DNA of 64,000 bases from Capnocytophaga sp. (GTDB lineage Bacteria > Bacteroidota > Bacteroidia > Flavobacteriales > Flavobacteriaceae). Position 1 is the first letter of the stretch, and each line of letters opens with the position of its first letter. The notes under the pieces were generated by a model, which searched no databases, had not been told where the DNA came from, and saw only the letters and a list, made by a program, of their open reading frames with translations. The position numbers and the translations under genes were made by a program. The DNA lies in contig JAUMUT010000002.1 of assembly GCA_030530525.1 (NCBI GenBank), positions 99,012 to 163,011 on the forward strand, in the 5' to 3' direction. This document shows positions 27,812 through 35,412 of this stretch, one piece after another.

Positions 27812-28750
27812 ATGAAAAAATTACTAATTCTAACCGCCTGTTTTGCCTTATCTGTTGGTTGTGATAAAGACAACCTATCGGCAAACATCCCTCAAAAACC
27901 AAAAGAAAATTATACGCCTAAGCCCGTTCCTGATTCTAATCAAGGACAAAACCAAGGGCAGGGGCAAAATCAAAATCAGAATCAAAATCAAGGACAAGGA
28001 CAGGGACAGAATCAAAATCAAGGACAGAATCAGGCTTCGGATATGAAAATTCCGCCAAAGCTTTTATATTATTATCAAAGCATTGATTTTTCTAAGAAAC
28101 AAGCAGATTTGAAAGGAGATTTAGCTACTCTTACTATTGCAAAACATACTAATATTTTGATGTACAAAGAACGTCATCCTTATTTGCAAAATGCAGATGC
28201 AGATAGCAAAAATCCTTCTAATGTGGTGTTAATTTATACAGGTGAATCTCGCCCAAAAGCTAATATTTGGAAAGGAAGCAAAGAAGGAAGTATCAATACA
28301 GAACACGTGTATCCGCAAAGTTTTCTTGGAGAGAAAAATAATCCAAAAAATAATCAACCTAAAACAGGTGATTTGCATCATCTTCGCTATTGCGATAGTT
28401 CGGTAAATAGTAGCCGAAGCAATCACCCTTACACCGAAGGAAGTGGGGAGGCGCATAAAGTAGGTAAAAATAGTTGGTACCCAGGTGATGAATGGAAAGG
28501 AGATGTTGCCCGAATGGTTCTTTATTTGAATCTTCGTTATAATCTTCCTACTGAAAAAGTAAGCACCAAAGGTATAGGTTTGTTCTTGAAGTGGAATGCA
28601 GAAGACCGCGTTTCTGACTTTGAAAAACAGCGAAATGACGAAATAGAAAAGGCGCAAGGTAACCGAAATCCGTTTATTGATAATCCATATTTGGCTTCCA
28701 AAATTTACGGAGAAGTAGAAGGTTATTCGCCTGAAAATACTTGGAAATAA
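27812..28750 (+). CDS. Endonuclease I-family lipoprotein
   Basis: The 312-residue protein has a lipoprotein signal (LSVGC, Cys17) followed by DKD, similar to the Capnocytophaga surface-export signal. Residues 43-74 are an almost pure Gln/Asn/Gly spacer. The EndA/NucM/Vvn-type domain follows: TEHVYPQS with His165, GDLHHLR with His189/190, and NSSRSNHPY with Asn199. These enzymes are non-specific DNases/RNases that use a beta-beta-alpha-metal site. The predicted place is the cell surface, tethered by a flexible linker. It lies between the DNase I-fold gene and the TonB receptor gene on the same strand. Confidence 0.9.
   Translation: MKKLLILTACFALSVGCDKDNLSANIPQKPKENYTPKPVPDSNQGQNQGQGQNQNQNQNQGQGQGQNQNQGQNQASDMKIPPKLLYYYQSIDFSKKQADLKGDLATLTIAKHTNILMYKERHPYLQNADADSKNPSNVVLIYTGESRPKANIWKGSKEGSINTEHVYPQSFLGEKNNPKNNQPKTGDLHHLRYCDSSVNSSRSNHPYTEGSGEAHKVGKNSWYPGDEWKGDVARMVLYLNLRYNLPTEKVSTKGIGLFLKWNAEDRVSDFEKQRNDEIEKAQGNRNPFIDNPYLASKIYGEVEGYSPENTWK
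27938..28033 (+). repeat. In-frame Gln/Asn/Gly hexamer repeat tract
   Basis: Imperfect tandem units of the type CAAAAT, CAGAAT and CAAGGA encode the 32-residue QN/QG linker of the endonuclease I lipoprotein. Gain or loss of six-base units keeps the frame, so spacer length could vary between strains without switching the gene off. Confidence 0.8.
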
Positions 28751-28768
28751 TAATGTAATATAAAAATA

Positions 28769-31510
28769 ATGACAATGAGACAACTAATTTTGAGCTTTTT
28801 CCTTATTTTAGGATTAAATGCAACAGCACAGAATTTCTTGGTAAGCGGGAAAGTACAACAGAACAAACTTCCGCTACAAGGCGTTTCTTTGGTAGTGCAA
28901 GGTGCTGCTGTTAGTGTAACAACTGATGAATCAGGTAGTTATTCTTTTCAATTACCAAAAGGAAATTATACGCTATTGGCTACTCATTCGGGGTTTCTTT
29001 CTCAAAAAATATCTTTTGAAGTAAAAAATACACTTCAATTGCCAACTATTTTTTTAGAAAAAGAAAAACACGAAGTAGCTAATAATGTTATCACTCTTTC
29101 CGAAGATGAATTGGACGATGAAGAAGGAAGCGCATCAATGGTTTCAGGTTTTTTGCAATCTTCGCAAGACCTTTATTTTCAGCGTGCAGCCTTTGAGTTT
29201 AGCCAAGTTTTCTATCGCCCACGAGGATATGATTCTAATAGTGCCAATGTGCTAATAAACGGAATAAATATGGCAAAAGCCGAAACAGGTCGCCCACAAT
29301 GGAGCAACTGGGGAGGCTTGAATGATGCCACTCGTAGCCAAGTGATTGTTACAGGAGTAGGGGCGTCTGAAAATGATTTTGGAGGCGTGTTCGGGAGTAA
29401 TTCTATTTCTGTTCGTCCTTCCGAAATTCGTAATGGGTTAAAACTTTCGGCTACTGGCTCTAACCGTAGTTATGTAGGGCGTACGATGGTTACTTACAAT
29501 TCAGGAATAAAACCCAACGGCTTGGGCTATATGCTTTCAGGTTCTTATCGTTGGAATAATGGCAAAAACGATTGGAATTATCCTGTAATGGACGGAATGC
29601 TTTACAAATCTTACGCCGTAGCAGGAGCGTTGGAGTACAAATTCAGTCCGTATTTTTCATCTAATTTGGCAGGAATTTTCTCTTATAATAACAGAGGAAA
29701 ATCAGCTCCGCTAACCCAAGAAGCCATCGCTTTGGGCGGTCGTAGATATAACCCAAATTGGGGCTACCAAGCAGGGGCAGTGCGCAATGCAAAAATGAAA
29801 AGAGTAGCAGAACCTATTTTTGTACTCTCTAATACCTATCATAAAAATGATACCAAAGTAGAGCTTAACTTGGGCTATCAGTTTGGGCAAGTAGGCGACA
29901 CTCGTTTGCAATACGTAAAATCTCAAAACCCAGACCCTTCCTATTATACCAATATGCCTACTTATTATTATAATATGTATAACCCCACAGACGGAGGCGA
30001 CCCTTTGGCGTGGGACAAGGCAGCACAGCAAATTGATTATTTCAGAGAAAATAAACAATTGAATTGGGATAAAATTTATTTAGCAAATGCCAATGCAGGA
30101 GGCGAGAGTTTATACGCTCTCAATGAAGATGTTATTGATTCTAAAACATTGAGTGGCAACCTGTTAGCTTCTACCAAAATTCACCCAAATATTACCCTAA
30201 ACGGAGGAATTTCTTACCAAAATATTTCTACCGAAAATTATCAACAAATTAATGATTTGCTCGGTGGGCAATATTTCCTTAACAGAAGTTATTATTCAGG
30301 CGAATTGTACGATACCCAAGATAATTTAAGACTTGGTGAAGGCGACAAATATCAATATTATTATAAAACAAATATCCAGAAACTGAATGCTTTTGGGCAA
30401 CTTCGTTTTCAATTTGGCAGAGCCGATTTTTACGTAGCAGGAAGATTTAACCACACAGGTTATGAGCGCGATGGACAATTTGAAAATAATTCTATCTATG
30501 TGGATTCCAAAGGGAAAAGCGGTGTGAAGTATTTCAACTCTATCAGTACCAAAGCGGGCGTAACGTACAAAATTACAGGTCGCCACATCTTACAATTTAA
30601 CACAGGATATTTTGAAGAGCCTCAGCCACTGAACAATATTTTTGTGAATATTCGTAATTCTAATTCTATCATTCCTTACGATTTGAAAGCCGAAACACAA
30701 ATAACTGCCGACGGAAGCTACATCGTTCGTATGCCTTACATAAAAGCACGCCTTACGGGGTATGTTACTAAGTTTGAAAACGCTACCGAAAAAAGTTATT
30801 TCTTTACGCAATCTCGCCTCGGCGATGAGTCGGCTGGTTTTGTTACACAAACAATGGTAGGTGTGGATAAACTACATTTCGGTGGAGAGTTTGGTGCAGA
30901 AGTAGATATTTTACCAACAATCAAAGCCACTGGGGTTATTTCTGTAAATCAATATACCTATAATAATAACCCAACTCTTTTCCAATCTATTGACAAAAAA
31001 CTTATCGGCGACCCATTAACGGCTTATATTAAAGATTATAAAGTAGGTAACGGACCTCAAAGTGCTTATTCTGTTGGGGTGGAATATCGTAGCCCTCGTT
31101 ATTGGTGGGTGGGAGTTACTGCCAATTGGTTTGACAGAACTTTTGTTTCCATTGCGCCAAGTCTTCGTACAGATAATATTTATACTGACCCTACTACGGG
31201 AACAAGAATTACTAACGTAGATGAAAATACCGTTCGCGAAATGCTTACTCAAGAAAAGCTAAGTACTTTATTCTTAATGAATTTATCCGCTGGTAAATCT
31301 TGGAGAATAAAAGGACATTACTTAAGTGCATTCGTTAGTGTGAATAATTTGTTAAACAAACAATTCAAATCTGGTGGTTTTGAACAAGCAAGAAAAGGAG
31401 ATTATAACTCTATGCTTGCCGATAAACGTAGCGGATACCCAACTTTTGGTAACAAATATTTCACAGGCTACGGTACTACATATTATGTTAATTTAGCGTT
31501 AAGTCTATAA
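28769..31510 (+). CDS. TonB-dependent receptor with carboxypeptidase-like N-terminal domain
   Basis: The 913-residue outer-membrane protein has a signal peptide (about 1-21, ending TAQN), a CarboxypepD_reg-like beta-sandwich (about 22-97), an acidic linker (LSEDELDDEEG), a plug domain (about 120-225, YRPRGYDSNSANVLINGINM) and a barrel ending in a hydrophobic strand (YVNLALSL). It would import a substrate with energy from TonB. No SusD-like protein is next to it, unlike in glycan loci. A second ATG at 28775 is an equally possible start. The nuclease genes before it and OB-like lipoprotein gene after it make nucleic acid fragments or nucleotides the inferred cargo. Confidence 0.9.
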   Translation: MTMRQLILSFFLILGLNATAQNFLVSGKVQQNKLPLQGVSLVVQGAAVSVTTDESGSYSFQLPKGNYTLLATHSGFLSQKISFEVKNTLQLPTIFLEKEKHEVANNVITLSEDELDDEEGSASMVSGFLQSSQDLYFQRAAFEFSQVFYRPRGYDSNSANVLINGINMAKAETGRPQWSNWGGLNDATRSQVIVTGVGASENDFGGVFGSNSISVRPSEIRNGLKLSATGSNRSYVGRTMVTYNSGIKPNGLGYMLSGSYRWNNGKNDWNYPVMDGMLYKSYAVAGALEYKFSPYFSSNLAGIFSYNNRGKSAPLTQEAIALGGRRYNPNWGYQAGAVRNAKMKRVAEPIFVLSNTYHKNDTKVELNLGYQFGQVGDTRLQYVKSQNPDPSYYTNMPTYYYNMYNPTDGGDPLAWDKAAQQIDYFRENKQLNWDKIYLANANAGGESLYALNEDVIDSKTLSGNLLASTKIHPNITLNGGISYQNISTENYQQINDLLGGQYFLNRSYYSGELYDTQDNLRLGEGDKYQYYYKTNIQKLNAFGQLRFQFGRADFYVAGRFNHTGYERDGQFENNSIYVDSKGKSGVKYFNSISTKAGVTYKITGRHILQFNTGYFEEPQPLNNIFVNIRNSNSIIPYDLKAETQITADGSYIVRMPYIKARLTGYVTKFENATEKSYFFTQSRLGDESAGFVTQTMVGVDKLHFGGEFGAEVDILPTIKATGVISVNQYTYNNNPTLFQSIDKKLIGDPLTAYIKDYKVGNGPQSAYSVGVEYRSPRYWWVGVTANWFDRTFVSIAPSLRTDNIYTDPTTGTRITNVDENTVREMLTQEKLSTLFLMNLSAGKSWRIKGHYLSAFVSVNNLLNKQFKSGGFEQARKGDYNSMLADKRSGYPTFGNKYFTGYGTTYYVNLALSL

Positions 31511-31528
31511 CCTTTAAAATAGTAAATA

Positions 31529-32368
31529 ATGAAAAAAATAATACTGACTATTCTTAGTATTTCGTTGTTTTCTTGTGTGAAAGACAGCAATTATGATGCG
31601 CCAAACACTCAAGAACTCATTCAGCAAAATACAAAAAGATATAACGAATACGACAGAAATAATATTATTTCTTACAACAATTTAAGAAATAAAGTTACCT
31701 CAACCATCGCCACTTATACCGATGACAATGCCTTTGAAGGCTACGTTATTTCTAGTGATGAAGGCGGAAATTTCTATAAAGAAATATATGTACAAGCCCT
31801 TGACAAATCAGGAACTATCGCTGTTGCTATTGATAAAAAAGGCTTGTACAGCGAGTTCCCTATCGGGAGTAAAGTACAAGTACGGCTAAAAGGTACTTCT
31901 GTTTGGAATGATCCTCGCTATTCTATTATTAAAGTAGGTTATGGCGAAAGAACCACTTCGGCAGGGAATAAAAGAATATCCAACCTTCCCTCTGCAATGT
32001 ATGAAAATGTAATTATCCCATCTGGGGAAAAGGTCAATATAGAAGATATTACCACAACTTTGGAAAGCCTTAATGATGTTAAATCTAATGCGAATATTTA
32101 CAAATTGGTATATTTGAAAAATGTTCATTTTGATACCAATGCCGTAGGTAAAACTTTCCATAACCCTACCGACCAGTATGATACTTCGTATAACATTATA
32201 GACGCACAAGGAGGGACATTACCTTTTGCTACCAGCAGTTTTGCCACTTATATTAAAGACCTTATTCCTTCTGGAAACCTTAACATACGTGGTATTGTTA
32301 CAAGATATGGGCAAAATACATATACATTAAAAATCAGTAATTTAACCGATATTCAAACAGCAAATTAA
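31529..32368 (+). CDS. DUF5689-family lipoprotein
   Basis: The 279-residue protein has a lipoprotein signal (LFSCVKDS, Cys at about 16) with KD after the Cys. The rest fits DUF5689, a Bacteroidetes family of secreted proteins: NAFEGYVISSDEGGNFYKEIYVQ near 67-89, VQVRLKGTSVWNDPRYS, and the final NIRGIVTRYGQNTYTLKISN. The pattern of strands suggests OB-like beta barrels. Function is not established. It lies 18 bases after the TonB receptor gene, in the place a SusD gene would take, so a substrate-binding partner of the receptor is a reasonable inference. Confidence 0.78.
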   Translation: MKKIILTILSISLFSCVKDSNYDAPNTQELIQQNTKRYNEYDRNNIISYNNLRNKVTSTIATYTDDNAFEGYVISSDEGGNFYKEIYVQALDKSGTIAVAIDKKGLYSEFPIGSKVQVRLKGTSVWNDPRYSIIKVGYGERTTSAGNKRISNLPSAMYENVIIPSGEKVNIEDITTTLESLNDVKSNANIYKLVYLKNVHFDTNAVGKTFHNPTDQYDTSYNIIDAQGGTLPFATSSFATYIKDLIPSGNLNIRGIVTRYGQNTYTLKISNLTDIQTAN

Positions 32369-32386
32369 TACTAAAATCATATTTTT

Positions 32387-34000
32387 ATGAAAAAAATTCT
32401 ACTTTTGGGCTTAGCCCTTACCGTTTTAGCATCGTGTAAAGACGATGAAACAGGCATTCCACCTGTACAAGGAGGACAACAGCAACAACAGCAAGGACAA
32501 AATGCTAATGTGTTAGAAGCCTCCAAAGCCACCGTAGCAGATTACCAAGACGGAAAAGCTGCTACCATAAAAGGAAATATCGTAAGACAAGGAAATTATT
32601 CTTATTTCAAATTTTCTGACGGAACTTTGGTACAGATTTTTGCTTATCCTTCCGTAGTTCAAACACTATCCGAAGATACTAAAAAGAAACTAGCCACCGC
32701 AGGACAAGAAGTAACTGTAAAAGGAAAATTCAAAGATTACAAGCTAAAAAATGGAAATGTTGTAAAAGAAATCGTTTATGAAAAAGAATCCGATTTAACA
32801 TTTGGTAATGTAACCACTCCTTCTGATGAAAATGTTACCGAGTTAGACGCTTCCAAAGCTACTGCTACAGATTATATAGAGGGAAAAAAAGTAAAACTAA
32901 AAGGGGTTATTTCCGTAGAAAGTGGTAAATCTTACATCAAATTCTCTGATCAAACGTCTATTTTACTTTATTCTGTTAAAAGTGTATTCGATGCGCTTGG
33001 TACCGAAACTAAAACTAAACTAAAAACTAACGGACAAGCATTAACCGTAACAGGTACTTTCAAAAATTATACTCCAAAAGGAAGTAATGATGCTGTAAAA
33101 CAAATCGTTTATGAAAAAGAATCCGATTTAGTTTTCGGAGATTCTACCACCCCTACTCCTCCATCAGATACTACCGTTACCGAGTTAGACGCTTCCAAAG
33201 CTACTGTTACGGATTATATAGAGGGTAAAAAAGTAAAACTAACAGGAACTATTTCTGTAAAAAATAGCAGAAGTTATTTGAATTTTTCAGACGGAACAGA
33301 AATTCAAGTATATGTAAATGGTTATAAAAGTTTAGACCAAAGTATTCAAACAAAATTGAATACCGTAGGGCAAAAACTTACCGCAACAGGTACTTTTAAA
33401 ACATATAACAGCATAAAACAAATACAAGTAGCTTCTGGCTCTGATTTAGTTTTTGGTGAAGTTGTTCCGCAAGATAATAATAATCAAGGGGGTAACCAAA
33501 ACGGAAACCAAAGCGGGCAAGGTGGAAATGATAATGGAAGTGGAAATCAAGGAGATAACAATTCTTCTACTACCCACACTTTTGATTTTGAAAATCTTGT
33601 AGTTTCAGGTAAAAAAGGTTATGCAGAAACTGGGGAGTTAACATTAGACGGAGTAACTTTAACTTACCAAGCTCGTACCGATATGGATAAATATGCTATA
33701 AACGGGAAAGGGCTTATGTTATCAGGAAATAATCATAAAGATTCTCATATAAAAATTGTTTTTCCAAAAGGAGTAAAAGAAATTTCTTTTGATTACAAAC
33801 CAGGCTTTACTTCAAAAGCTAAAAGACATTTAATCATCTATGAAGGAGATGAAAATAGCAAAACAGAGTTAGATAAAATAGATTTTAGTGAGGGTGCAAA
33901 ATACACCAAAACATTAAACAAAACAAGTAGTTTTACCATCACTATAAAAACTTCTAGCAGTTCTAACCAAGTAGTAATTGATAATTTTTCTTGGAAATAA
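32387..34000 (+). CDS. Surface lipoprotein with three OB-like repeats and a C-terminal beta domain
   Basis: The 537-residue protein has a lipoprotein signal with Cys17 followed by KDDE, a very close match to the Capnocytophaga surface-export signal. A Gln run (31-36) leads to three homologous units (43-140, 153-251, 267-355), each beginning L(D/E)ASKAT and containing GxI, SYxxFSDGT and TVxGxFK strands, an OB-like pattern as found in nucleic-acid-binding proteins. An Asn/Gln/Gly linker (about 360-396) joins a C-terminal beta-sandwich-like domain (about 400-537, starting HTFDFENLV). Binding of nucleic acid at the cell surface is inferred from fold and neighbours. It is the last gene of the block, before the terminator at 34021. 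Confidence 0.7.
   Translation: MKKILLLGLALTVLASCKDDETGIPPVQGGQQQQQQGQNANVLEASKATVADYQDGKAATIKGNIVRQGNYSYFKFSDGTLVQIFAYPSVVQTLSEDTKKKLATAGQEVTVKGKFKDYKLKNGNVVKEIVYEKESDLTFGNVTTPSDENVTELDASKATATDYIEGKKVKLKGVISVESGKSYIKFSDQTSILLYSVKSVFDALGTETKTKLKTNGQALTVTGTFKNYTPKGSNDAVKQIVYEKESDLVFGDSTTPTPPSDTTVTELDASKATVTDYIEGKKVKLTGTISVKNSRSYLNFSDGTEIQVYVNGYKSLDQSIQTKLNTVGQKLTATGTFKTYNSIKQIQVASGSDLVFGEVVPQDNNNQGGNQNGNQSGQGGNDNGSGNQGDNNSSTTHTFDFENLVVSGKKGYAETGELTLDGVTLTYQARTDMDKYAINGKGLMLSGNNHKDSHIKIVFPKGVKEISFDYKPGFTSKAKRHLIIYEGDENSKTELDKIDFSEGAKYTKTLNKTSSFTITIKTSSSSNQVVIDNFSWK
32513..33455 (+). repeat. Three tandem OB-like coding repeats
   Basis: Units start at 32513, 32843 and 33185. The second and third are nearly identical at DNA level over their first 60 or so bases (342-base period, ACCGAGTTAGACGCTTCCAA in both), while the first is diverged, which indicates a later duplication of the second unit. 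Confidence 0.85.
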
Positions 34001-34014
34001 AAATCACATAACAC

Positions 34015-34191
34015 AAAAAAAATCCTCACTTCATAGTGAGGATTTTTTTTACTTAAAACTAACTAAATTCTAATGAGGTTAAAACAACTGATATTAAAAA
34101 CACTAAAAAAGAACATACTCATTAGAAACGTAAGCGAAATGAAATACTAAAAACATTTCTTTACAAACGGACTTTTACATCCAAACAACAA
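34015..34191 (-). ncRNA. Candidate small RNA of about 176 nt on the minus strand
   Basis: A full minus-strand promoter (see 34197-34226) would start a transcript near 34191. It would run leftward through a 10-bp inverted repeat (34118-34127 with 34068-34077) and end at the bidirectional terminator at 34021-34044 with its minus T tract. No sizeable ORF lies inside. It matches no RNA family I can recognise. Confidence 0.35.
34018..34050 (+). terminator. Terminator closing the nuclease/TonB block
   Basis: AATCCTCACT and AGTGAGGATT (34021-34044) around TCAT, followed by T8. A runs at 34015-34022 give a T tract on the minus strand too, so it works in both directions. Confidence 0.9.
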
Positions 34192-34196
34192 CGTTG

Positions 34197-34226
34197 CAAA
34201 GATAATACTATTTTTCAAATAAACAA
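34197..34226 (-). promoter_or_regulatory. Minus-strand promoter upstream of candidate small RNA
   Basis: TATCTTTG (plus 34197-34204 as CAAAGATA) and TTG (plus CAA 34224-34226) with a 19-base spacer. The rest of the gap to 34431 is AT-rich; TAACTTTG at 34394-34401 is the -7 box of the following OmpA-type gene. Confidence 0.5.
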
Positions 34227-34431
34227 AATTATTTTTAATTATTTTAAATAAAATTAAATAATCATTGATAATCAGTGTTTTATAAAATGTTTTTAGGATT
34301 TTAATATTTTTATTTCTTAAAAAATATTTTTTACTCGTCATTTTTTAACAAACTATTTTTACTTATAAAACATTTTTTAAACGTTTTTTTTCGTAACTTT
34401 GCAGTATTAAATCACAATATTTTTTATCAAA

Positions 34432-35268
34432 ATGAAAAGAATCGCTCTATTATGTGTGGCAGGCATTTTAGCAACGTCCTGCGTATCCAACAAAAAATTC
34501 AATGAGGTACAAAACAAACTAAAAAGTACCGAAGATTTGCTTAATTCTGCTACAATGAAGCTCAATATGTGTCTTCAAGAGAAAGAAGCATTAGCCTCTA
34601 AAAATGAAGTATTACAAAAAAATAATGATGGATTACTTTCCAACTTAGGAAATATGACATTATTAACCAAAAAAGGAGCAGATAACTTAGAAAAATCGTT
34701 GGAAAGTCTACGCGAAAAAGACCTTACTATCAAAAACTTACGCGATGCCGTAACACGTCGTGATTCTGTTAATTTGGCTCTCGTACAAAGCCTTAAAGGA
34801 GTTCTTGGAAACTTAGAAGACGAAGATATTAACGTACAAGTAGATAAAGGCGTGGTATATGTTTCTATTTCTGATAAATTACTTTTCAGTAGCGGAAGCT
34901 ATAACGTAACTGCCAAAGCACGCGAAGTATTGGGCAAAGTGGCGCAAGTGGTAAATAACAAGCCAGATTTTGAATTTATGGTAGAAGGGCATACAGACAA
35001 CGTGCCTATCAAAACAGCTTGTATAAAAGATAATTGGGATTTGAGCGTATTGCGTGCTACGGCGGTAGTTCGTATTTTACAAAATGATTTTGGAGTATCG
35101 CCATCTCGTATGACAGCCGCAGGACGAAGTGAATATATTCCTGTTACCGATAACAGCTCTGCTGATGGACGTGCAAGAAATCGCCGTACTCGTATTGTAG
35201 TGCTTCCAAAATTAGACCAATTCTATAATATGATAGAAGAAGGAATGAAAGACCCCAAAATAAACTAG
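34432..35268 (+). CDS. OmpA-family peptidoglycan-binding lipoprotein
   Basis: The 278-residue protein has a lipoprotein signal (LATSC, Cys17, followed by VSNKK without acidic export signal), a long coiled coil (about 20-118) and a C-terminal OmpA domain (about 130-260). The peptidoglycan-binding NWDLSVLRATAVVRIL helix and GRARNRRTRIVV strand are intact, as is VEGHTDNVPI. It should link the outer membrane to the cell wall from the periplasm. TAACTTTG at 34394-34401 is the likely -7 box. Confidence 0.92.
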   Translation: MKRIALLCVAGILATSCVSNKKFNEVQNKLKSTEDLLNSATMKLNMCLQEKEALASKNEVLQKNNDGLLSNLGNMTLLTKKGADNLEKSLESLREKDLTIKNLRDAVTRRDSVNLALVQSLKGVLGNLEDEDINVQVDKGVVYVSISDKLLFSSGSYNVTAKAREVLGKVAQVVNNKPDFEFMVEGHTDNVPIKTACIKDNWDLSVLRATAVVRILQNDFGVSPSRMTAAGRSEYIPVTDNSSADGRARNRRTRIVVLPKLDQFYNMIEEGMKDPKIN

Positions 35269-35302
35269 AAGGTGTTTAGTGAAATTCTCATATTCAAAAG
35301 AT

Positions 35303-35330
35303 AGTCGGCTATTTAGTCGGCTATTTTTTT
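35303..35330 (+). terminator. Terminator built from a direct repeat through G-U pairs
   Basis: AGTCGGCT occurs at 35303-35310 and 35315-35322. In RNA the two copies pair antiparallel over eight positions when G-U wobbles are allowed, with loop AUUU and a T7 tract after. On the minus strand the wobbles become A-C mismatches. Confidence 0.6.
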
Positions 35331-35337
35331 ATGCCAT

Positions 35338-35367
35338 AAAAAAAACACTCTCCTAAATAAGGAGAGT
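35338..35367 (-). terminator. Terminator after accD
   Basis: CACTCTCCT (35345-35353) and AGGAGAGTG (35359-35367); the A run at 35338-35344 is a T tract on the minus strand. Confidence 0.85.
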
Positions 35368-35412
35368 GAAATTAATTAATCTATATAAAAATTAGTAATA
35401 AAAAAGTCTTTG

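Noticed and set aside
27938..28033. CRISPR-like repeats
   Set aside because: The short imperfect hexamers encode an in-frame Gln/Asn linker; there are no spacers and no cas genes.
28769..31510. SusC of a classical glycan utilisation locus
   Set aside because: There is no SusD homolog and no glycosidase in the block; the nearest glycosidase (GH27) is 28 kb away on the other strand.
34147..34341. 64-codon minus-strand ORF
   Set aside because: Very AT-rich, low-complexity Lys/Ile/Phe protein in an intergenic gap, crossing the candidate small-RNA promoter; no ribosome site or similarity.
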